Assembly (NCBI GenBank): GCA_002412865.1
Contig: DHVW01000008.1
Span: 5,153-69,152 of the forward strand
Length of the DNA: 64,000 nt
Direction of reading: 5' to 3'
Source: Sulfurovum sp. UBA5198
GTDB taxonomy: Bacteria; Campylobacterota; Campylobacteria; Campylobacterales; Sulfurovaceae
The position numbers and the translations under genes are program-made. Positions within the stretch are counted from its first letter, which is position 1, and every line of letters begins with the position of its first letter. This document shows, piece after piece, positions 58,853-64,000 of the stretch. Below the pieces are notes generated by a model. That model did not search any database, was not told the origin of the DNA, and worked only from the letters and a program-made list of their open reading frames with translations.

Positions 58853-59371
58853 TTATTTCTGCAACTGTTTTTTCAAATCTTCGATAAAATCGCTTATATC
58901 ATCATGAAGTGCTTGTAAATCTTCTTCATGCTCAACCTCATCTGCCAAGATAGAAGATACTAAATCATATGTCACTATATCTTTATCTTTTGTCATCTCA
59001 ACGATCTTAGAGTAAGTCGAGATTGCACACTGCTCGCCCTTGATAGCATCATCCAATATACCCATAACATCAAAATTAATCGGCTCATCATAACCACAAT
59101 TTGTATGTTCAAACCATGCTTTTGGATTGGTTAGTGGTACGCCACCTAATTGCACAATTCTATCTGCTATCATCGTAGCATGTCTTAATTCATCAGCAGC
59201 ATGAAGCGTAAGCTCTGTTATTATTGCATCTTTCATTATGCCTTTAATAACTTTTGCTTCTATAAAATATTGGTAATATGCGAGCCACTCATCGGCGTAC
59301 GCTCTGTTAAGAGTTGCTATTATTTCGCTTATCTCTAAGCCTTTTATTATTGAATTTCCTCTTTTCCCCAT
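58853..59371 (-). CDS. Ferritin-like diiron protein (bacterioferritin/Dps-like)
   Basis: 172 residues. Helical bundle with iron-ligand motifs NRAYADEWLAYYQYFIEAKV, LHAADELRHATMIADRI, IKGEQCAISTYSKIVE and LADEVEHEEDLQALHDD. The order E...ExxH...E...ExxH is that of ferritin-like diiron proteins, close to the bacterioferritin/DPS-like group. It lies upstream of desulforubrerythrin on the same strand, about 93 bases apart, making an oxidative-stress/iron pair. Storage or peroxide detoxification is likely. Confidence 0.85.
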   Translation of the reverse strand: MGKRGNSIIKGLEISEIIATLNRAYADEWLAYYQYFIEAKVIKGIMKDAIITELTLHAADELRHATMIADRIVQLGGVPLTNPKAWFEHTNCGYDEPINFDVMGILDDAIKGEQCAISTYSKIVEMTKDKDIVTYDLVSSILADEVEHEEDLQALHDDISDFIEDLKKQLQK

Positions 59372-59466
59372 GCTAAAGTTCCTTTTAGAGAGATTTTGGA
59401 TAATTTTTATCCTTTAGAAACTATACTCTTTAAGAACTTAAATAGAAATAAAATGGAAATGCTTTT

Positions 59467-60810
59467 TTATATAATGGTGAAATACAACCCTATAATCCAT
59501 GCAAGTGGAATGACAGTAGTCCAGTATATTTTTAATCCAGCTTTAAACCATGCACCTGAATTAATAGAGAATATTCTAGCGATTGGAAAATTTGGTATAT
59601 TAGCAGGGATTAGCAAAAATCCACCAAACAGTGCACCTATCAGTACAGAGGAAACCAAAAAATCCATCTCTGCTCCGATATACCCCATACCAAAAAGTGT
59701 ACCTACTAAAATTCTACTAGCAAGTGCATTATCGGCCACATGTGAAGTCCATGCAGACATAAAGAATAAAATTATTCCCAATATCAGTATAGGTGTTCCA
59801 CTAGGCACAATAGTCATAATCGCGTGATGCACAAAAGGTTCAGCCATATGTCCTATAACCTCAAGAGCTATTAGCAATGTACCTAGTATTATTGGTTGCC
59901 ATTTTTCATTAAAATCTTTACCTAAAAAAATACCAATTATGGAAACTATGATATTAAAAATCAGCATATATACAGTCGTATAAGCCAAAATATTCCCAAC
60001 AACCACAAGCAATAAAAGTAATAGTTCATAGCTAAATATACTCGTTATAGCTCCATTAGCATTATTGAGTGGTGTAACTAAATTTTTGATATTATGAGTT
60101 ATGAAGCCTGAATATATCACACCAATTATTCCAACCATCATAAACAAATCCGCCAAACTCCAGCCAAGTTTTTCTTGTAGCAACGCCCAAACTATTAGTA
60201 CAGGAGGTGCTACAAATGGCAAAATTCCATTCCCAAGCCCAATACCAGCGGATAACCTCAAAGCTACTTCATCTCTATTTTTTACCTCTACTCTAGGAAG
60301 CAAGTATTGCGAAACAAACACAGATGACGCAGCACCAGTGAGAGTAGAGAGCATAGAGCCTATCCAAACAGCACCCCAAACACCTACAACTCGCTCTAGC
60401 TTATTCATTAGTGGTATGATTTTGTGTGTTGCAATATTTGCCGCTGCCATTATTCCGCTAAGTGCTAGTGCTGCGTAAATAGGTAGATGAATATCTGCTA
60501 TATGACCATGTGCAACGATATAAACAAATAACACAACTCCAACTAAAATACCTGCGAGTTCGCCCTCAGCATGTATATGATGCAACAATGAAAGCAACTT
60601 GTTGTTCTTCCACCAATTTGGTGACTCTTCATCTATAAGCATATCAATTTGAGCCAAACCATTCATAAACAAAACAGCTATCATTAAAGCTAAAAAACCG
60701 ATAAAGTTTGGATTGTCTATACCAAATGCCCATGCAATAAAAAATGCAAACATAAAGCCAAGACCTAGATAACTACTTCTTGAAGCGTTTTTAATATTCT
60801 CATTTTCCAC
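59467..60810 (-). CDS. Putative Na+/H+ antiporter
   Basis: Inner-membrane transporter of 447 residues with about twelve hydrophobic segments. It resembles the Na+/H+ antiporter family PF07399 found in Campylobacterota and Chlamydiae. Recognisable pieces are LLHHIHAEGELAGILVGVVLF near 75, LTGAASSVFVSQYLLPRVEVKN and RLSAGIGLGNGILPFVAPPV, then ILFFMSAWTSHVADNALASRI near 360. Charged residues inside helices (HAEGE, DNA) are candidates for ion coupling. The dnaJ gene is 17 bases upstream. Confidence 0.8.
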   Translation of the reverse strand: MENENIKNASRSSYLGLGFMFAFFIAWAFGIDNPNFIGFLALMIAVLFMNGLAQIDMLIDEESPNWWKNNKLLSLLHHIHAEGELAGILVGVVLFVYIVAHGHIADIHLPIYAALALSGIMAAANIATHKIIPLMNKLERVVGVWGAVWIGSMLSTLTGAASSVFVSQYLLPRVEVKNRDEVALRLSAGIGLGNGILPFVAPPVLIVWALLQEKLGWSLADLFMMVGIIGVIYSGFITHNIKNLVTPLNNANGAITSIFSYELLLLLLVVVGNILAYTTVYMLIFNIIVSIIGIFLGKDFNEKWQPIILGTLLIALEVIGHMAEPFVHHAIMTIVPSGTPILILGIILFFMSAWTSHVADNALASRILVGTLFGMGYIGAEMDFLVSSVLIGALFGGFLLIPANIPNFPIARIFSINSGAWFKAGLKIYWTTVIPLAWIIGLYFTII

Positions 60811-60827
60811 AGATGAATCCTTTATTT

Positions 60828-61961
60828 TTATTCAAACCAACCTTTAACTCTATCAAAACAACTTGCAAAACTTGTTTTGTGTGGCTCACCTTTTACGCCA
60901 AAACTGTTCTGCAGTTTTACAAGCAACTCTTTTTGCTCATCGCTTAGTTTCGTTGGGTATTTAATCTCTACTTGAGCTACAAGTCGCCCTTTGCGTCCAC
61001 TATGCACATCAGCTACCCCCTCACCTGCAAAAACGAACTGTTTTTTATCTTCAGTGCCTTTTTTTAGTTCCAGCTCCAATTCACCATTTAATGATGGAAT
61101 ATTAACTTTTCCACCAAGTATCGCTTGAGTGAAAAATATAGGAACTTCTATATAGATATCATTACCATTTCTGATGAAGTGATTATCTTCTTTCACTGCA
61201 AATGTCACATACAAATCACCTCTATTACCATCTTTTGAGCTATTTCCATGACCTTTTACTCTTAGACGATTACCGCTATCTATACCTGCTGGGATTTGTA
61301 TTGTGACTTTTTCTTTTTTTTCTGTATAAGCTTTACCATTACAACTACTACATTTTTTCTCAGCCACTTCTCCCTCTCCGTGACAAGTCGGGCAAGTTTG
61401 TGCAAATGACATAAAACCTTGTTTCATTACAACTTGACCTCTACCGTTACAGGTTGTACATTTTTTAAGCTTTCCGCCCTCCGCTCCTGTGCCATCACAC
61501 GCAACGCACGCATCTTTGTAAGTCACCTCTATCTCTTTATCACAACCAAAAACAGCCTCTTGGAACTCTAAAGTATATCTGATTTCAAAATCCAAAGGAT
61601 ACTTTGAAGATGATCGTTTAGCACTCTGCTCAAATCCACCAAATCCGCCAAACCCACCGCTACTTCTACCACCAAACATTGAGTTGAACATATCCATAAT
61701 ATCGTCCATATTTCCACCGCCGCTAAAGCCGCCGCCGCCATTTAATCCATCTTTACCATATCTATCATAAGTTGCTCTTTTATTATCATCGCTCAATACT
61801 TGATATGCTTCATTAACCTGCTTGAACATCTCTTCAGCTTCGCTATCACCTTGATTTCTATCAGGATGATACTGCATTGCTAGTTTTCTGTATGATTTTT
61901 TGAGTTCAGCCCCATTACAATCTTTTGAGACCTCTAAAATTTCATAATAATCTATATCCAT
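60828..61961 (-). CDS. dnaJ: Chaperone protein DnaJ
   Basis: Hsp40 co-chaperone of DnaK. 377 residues starting MDIDYYEILEVSKDC; a longer start 17 codons upstream lacks a ribosome site whereas AAAGG lies before this ATG. J-domain with HPD in AMQYHPDRNQGD, a Gly/Phe-rich region (GGGFSGGGNMDDIMDMF), four zinc motifs (CVACDGTG, CTTCNGRG, CPTCHGEG, CSSCNGKA) and the two C-terminal beta domains. The fourth zinc motif ends in KA rather than xG. Nothing heat-shock-specific such as a CIRCE repeat is visible. Confidence 0.96.
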   Translation of the reverse strand: MDIDYYEILEVSKDCNGAELKKSYRKLAMQYHPDRNQGDSEAEEMFKQVNEAYQVLSDDNKRATYDRYGKDGLNGGGGFSGGGNMDDIMDMFNSMFGGRSSGGFGGFGGFEQSAKRSSSKYPLDFEIRYTLEFQEAVFGCDKEIEVTYKDACVACDGTGAEGGKLKKCTTCNGRGQVVMKQGFMSFAQTCPTCHGEGEVAEKKCSSCNGKAYTEKKEKVTIQIPAGIDSGNRLRVKGHGNSSKDGNRGDLYVTFAVKEDNHFIRNGNDIYIEVPIFFTQAILGGKVNIPSLNGELELELKKGTEDKKQFVFAGEGVADVHSGRKGRLVAQVEIKYPTKLSDEQKELLVKLQNSFGVKGEPHKTSFASCFDRVKGWFE

Positions 61962-62020
61962 ATTTTTAAAACCTTTGTATTTTGTATCATAATTTTGGTC
62001 GAATTCTACCATAAATTAGC

Positions 62021-62026
62021 TATAAT
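62021..62026 (+). promoter_or_regulatory. Likely -10 box for the Dabb-recR pair
   Basis: TATAAT 26 bases before the ATG of the Dabb-domain gene, in the space between it and divergent dnaJ. The -35 side (TTCTACCATAAATTAGC) is weak, as usual in this group. Confidence 0.45.
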
Positions 62027-62051
62027 ACAGCCAAATTTAAAGAGGTATACG

Positions 62052-62345
62052 ATGATCGTTCATATAGTGATGTTTGCATTCAAAGATGAGAATAAAATAG
62101 AAAATACAATAAAAGCCAAAGAGCTACTGTTAAGACTTTTTGGCAAAGTTCCAACATTGCAAAGTATAGAAGTTGGTATAAATTTTGCCGATGAAACTAG
62201 AGCAATGGATTTGAGTATTATTACAAAATTTGCTTCCATTGATGATTTAAATGCGTATGCCGTGCACCCAGAACATCTAGTGGTGGTAGATTTCATCAAA
62301 CAAGTTGTAGAGTATTCCAAAGTGGTGGATTATGAGACACTCTAA
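62052..62345 (+). CDS. Dabb-domain (stress-responsive A/B barrel) protein
   Basis: 97 residues from MIVHIVMFAFKD, chosen because AGAGG lies before this ATG. Dabb pattern: HIVMFAFKDENKIENTIKAKELLLRL, SIEVGINFADETRAMDLSIITKF, then YAVHPEHLVVVDFIKQVVE with the conserved HP-H. Small dimeric barrel of uncertain function. Overlaps recR by 14 bases, so the two are coupled. Confidence 0.88.
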   Translation: MIVHIVMFAFKDENKIENTIKAKELLLRLFGKVPTLQSIEVGINFADETRAMDLSIITKFASIDDLNAYAVHPEHLVVVDFIKQVVEYSKVVDYETL

Positions 62346-62901
62346 AATTGAGGCATTTGAAAATATTGTAAATGCTTTTGAGGCGTTTCCAAGCATTGGC
62401 AAAAAATCAGCAATTCGCCTAGCGTATCATGCTGTAATGATAGATGGATTTGGTGCTATGAAACTTGCTCACGCACTTGAAGCTGGGATTAGGGCAATAG
62501 GTAAATGTGAAAAATGCCACAACATGAGCGAAAATGAGCTATGTGCAATATGTAGCGATGATTATCGTGACAAAACACAGCTATGCGTAGTACAAAGTGC
62601 AAAAGATATTTTAATCCTAGAAGAGAGCGGACAATTTAATGGAATATATTATGTAATCACTGAGCTTAGTGACCTTGATGAAACACATCTTTTTAATGCC
62701 GTTAATGGTGTGCAAGAGGTGATTTTTGCTTTCTCACCAAGCATTGCAAACGATACTATGATTTTATATATAGAGGACAAACTAAAAAACTTCACTATCA
62801 AATTTACCAAAATAGCCCAAGGAGTTCCCACAGGCGTTGAGCTAGAAAATATCGACCTGCTGTCACTCTCTCGTGCCTTGGAGGCTAGAGTATTGATTTA
62901 G
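62332..62901 (+). CDS. recR: Recombination mediator RecR
   Basis: DNA-repair protein of the RecFOR/RecOR gap-repair route. 189 residues. HhH-like FPSIGKKSAIRLAYHAV at the start, then a zinc site (CEKCHNMSENELCAIC), and a Toprim domain (QLCVVQSAKDILILEESG). TKIAQGVPTGVELENIDLLSLSRALEAR is the usual end. Followed by the repeat-rich intergenic region. Confidence 0.95.
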   Translation: MRHSKIEAFENIVNAFEAFPSIGKKSAIRLAYHAVMIDGFGAMKLAHALEAGIRAIGKCEKCHNMSENELCAICSDDYRDKTQLCVVQSAKDILILEESGQFNGIYYVITELSDLDETHLFNAVNGVQEVIFAFSPSIANDTMILYIEDKLKNFTIKFTKIAQGVPTGVELENIDLLSLSRALEARVLI

Positions 62902-62919
62902 CTTTTTTTGGTATCTAGA

Positions 62920-62960
62920 CCCTGAACTAACCCTAAAGGATTTCCTGCGGTCATTCAGGG
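62920..62960 (+). repeat. Hairpin repeat downstream of recR
   Basis: CCCTGAA at 62920-62926 pairs with TTCAGGG at 62954-62960 across a 27-base loop. Part of a cluster of three dispersed inverted repeats; may help end recR transcription. Confidence 0.5.
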
Positions 62961-63009
62961 TGGTAAAATTCGTCATGCTGAACTTGTTTAAGTATCTAGC
63001 AGATTATAG

Positions 63010-63030
63010 ATCCTGAAACAAGTTCAGGAT
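63010..63030 (+). repeat. Dispersed hairpin repeat (ATCCTGAA stem)
   Basis: 8-bp stem ATCCTGAA/TTCAGGAT with loop ACAAG, preceded by a related half element CATGCTGAACTTGTTTAAG. This is the familiar CTGAACTTGTTTCAG family of short palindromic repeats seen in many bacterial genomes. Confidence 0.65.
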
Positions 63031-63083
63031 GACAAAAATCATTTTTATTTTTTGATATTCACCATCACTCATGATAGCTCGTC

Positions 63084-63103
63084 ACTCCTGCGTAGGCAGG
63101 AGT
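63084..63103 (-). repeat. Dispersed hairpin repeat (ACTCCTGC stem), inverted copy
   Basis: 8-bp stem ACTCCTGC/GCAGGAGT with loop GTAG, inside CGTCACTCCTGC...GGAGTCTAG. It is the same element as near 53.67 kb, read in the other direction. It abuts the broken NTF2-like gene. Confidence 0.65.
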
Positions 63104-63290
63104 CTAGTGTCTGCTGTCATCCATTGTAGTTCTATAATACAATACTTTTGGCGAGTATAGTTGTTTTAGCATTGTGGTATCCTGTATATTATTTGCTTGA
63201 TTCCACTTGTTTGCAACTAAAAACAACTTTGAGCCAGTCATGTCTCCAAAAACAAAACTAATTCTTAAATTCAATATTAACTTTTTTCAT
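63104..63290 (-). pseudogene. Broken NTF2-like gene
   Basis: AAAGGAG precedes an ATG overlapping the upstream gene's TGA (ATGA), but that frame stops after ten codons (MKKVNIEFKN). The next frame carries FVFGDMTGSKLFLVANKWNQ and ANNIQDTTMLKQLYSPKVLY, which resembles the start of NTF2/SnoaL-like domains (WN-A-N-D---L--LY---V-YY). It ends in the TAG of a dispersed repeat. So a frameshift and a 3' truncation are both visible. It once followed the upstream gene as a coupled partner. Confidence 0.5.
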
Positions 63291-64000
63291 TTTTTCTCCT
63301 TTATTATTTGTTCGGATACTGATTCTGTTTTTATTTCACCATCTTCTACCACAAGTGTCATTTTCTGCACCGTTGAACCAGATAGGTTTTTGCTATCATT
63401 GGCAATGTCATAGCCTATGTTGACAACTATTTTTACATACTCTTTGCCATTTTTAATTCCACTTTCTACTATATCTATGGAATTTAAAGTATAGTTTATA
63501 AAGGTATATTTTTGACAATAAGTAGTTCTATCATCATAAAGCATCTTATGAGTTGGATTCACAAAACTATAAAATCTTTTTACATTCTTTGTATAGTATG
63601 TTGAAACATCTCTTATGCTTTCAAAACAAACATCTTGCAGTAATGTTTCTATGAATGAATTTATATTGACTTTACTTAGTAGTCCAGTACTCTTTGTAAT
63701 TGCATTTGTTTTTGAAAATACTTTATCTCTGTATTGATCCCAAGAAGCCAATACAGACAACTCACTACTTATCACATCTGCTTGTGTCAATGTCGTAAAT
63801 AACCATTTTTTATCATCGCTTGGCTGAACATCAAAATCACTTCCAGTAGAAATCACATTGGCATTTACTTCCCATCTACCATCTTCTATGGCTTTTCTTA
63901 GCTCACTACTGTTTGCTTTTTTGTATTTTTCTTCAAGTTTTTGCAGTATTGGCACAGGAATACTTATATTGATTCTGCCTGAGCAAAATTTCTTTGTGCT
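63287..64000 (-). CDS. Protein with C-terminal NTF2-like pattern, 5' end beyond window
   Basis: 237 codons are visible and the frame is still open at the right edge; a GTG inside (VPILQKLEEKYKK) could be a start but the sequence above it (STKKFCSGRINISIP) also reads as protein. The first ~100 visible residues are not recognised (KKWLFTTLTQADVISSELSV). The C-terminal ~120 fit the NTF2-like pattern: YYTKNVKRFYSFVNPTHKML, DDRTTYCQKYTFINYTLNSI, VKIVVNIGYDIANDSKNLSG, VQKMTLVVEDGEIKTESVSE. The domain may sense or protect in the periplasm; function unknown. The remnant downstream has a related domain. Confidence 0.6.
   Translation of the reverse strand, partial: STKKFCSGRINISIPVPILQKLEEKYKKANSSELRKAIEDGRWEVNANVISTGSDFDVQPSDDKKWLFTTLTQADVISSELSVLASWDQYRDKVFSKTNAITKSTGLLSKVNINSFIETLLQDVCFESIRDVSTYYTKNVKRFYSFVNPTHKMLYDDRTTYCQKYTFINYTLNSIDIVESGIKNGKEYVKIVVNIGYDIANDSKNLSGSTVQKMTLVVEDGEIKTESVSEQIIKEKK

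Noticed and set aside
61962..62012. Longer DnaJ start 17 codons upstream
   Set aside because: The J-domain begins at MDIDYYEILEVSK, which has AAAGG at proper spacing; the extension is not family-like.

Overview
The window looks like chromosomal DNA of a Campylobacterota (epsilonproteobacterial) species. It is AT-rich and densely coded, with many short gene overlaps. It has a CosR/HsrA-type response regulator, a desulforubrerythrin, a mfd-bactofilin-M23-folC block and a lpxC-tsaB-like-thrB-ylxR-infB-rbfA-rimP block, all arrangements I associate with Campylobacter, Helicobacter and their relatives. The genus cannot be fixed from the sequence alone. No tRNA, rRNA or CRISPR array was seen.

Layout. 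1-6.65 kb: a two-partner secretion pair on the minus strand, the outer-membrane transporter followed by a very large CdiA/FHA-like exoprotein that runs off the left edge. 7-20.4 kb: serS, then a long minus-strand run (nadA, nadC, an M23 peptidase, lpxC, a TsaB-like gene, thrB, ylxR, infB, rbfA, rimP, ribD, ubiE, xseA). 20.4-25.2 kb, plus strand: plsY, folB, a CosR-like regulator with its own overlapping histidine kinase, a ferredoxin and a Ppx/GppA phosphatase. 25.2-28.9 kb: bamA, then divergent tyrA and an HExxH metallopeptidase-like gene. 28.9-31.1 kb: a scrambled Rhs polymorphic-toxin locus with a toxin tail, an adjacent candidate immunity gene, a second Rhs core fragment, a HipA remnant, a duplicated 241-bp segment carrying an 87-nt hairpin-bearing insert, and a G9 tract.

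31.2-50.3 kb: housekeeping genes, including a YeiH-type transporter, truD, a CYTH phosphatase, murA, mfd, bactofilin and Csd1-like shape genes, folC, lptE, leuS, smpB, lpxD, ilvBH, a second Ppx/GppA and ilvA. 50.3-54.5 kb: a small island with two TerD paralogues, a DUF475 TerC-like membrane protein, small membrane ORFs, an HTH regulator and a BrnTA toxin-antitoxin. It is bounded by a direct repeat of the 3' end of an rsuA-type pseudouridine synthase gene, as expected for insertion at a gene 3' end. 54.3-64 kb: the intact pseudouridine synthase, a TrmA with an RlmD-type cysteine signature, glmU, a rhodanese, desulforubrerythrin and a ferritin-like protein (oxidative-stress pair), a sodium/proton antiporter, dnaJ, a Dabb-domain protein and recR. 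Dispersed hairpin repeats, a broken NTF2-like gene and a truncated gene at the right edge follow.

The core genes form envelope (lpxC, lpxD, lptE, bamA, murA, glmU, csd1/bactofilin), translation (infB, rbfA, rimP, smpB, leuS, serS, truD, trmA) and cofactor/amino-acid (nadAC, ribD, folBC, thrB, ilv, tyrA) modules. The accessory material is concentrated in three places: the two-partner secretion system, the Rhs/HipA scrap region and the ter island.
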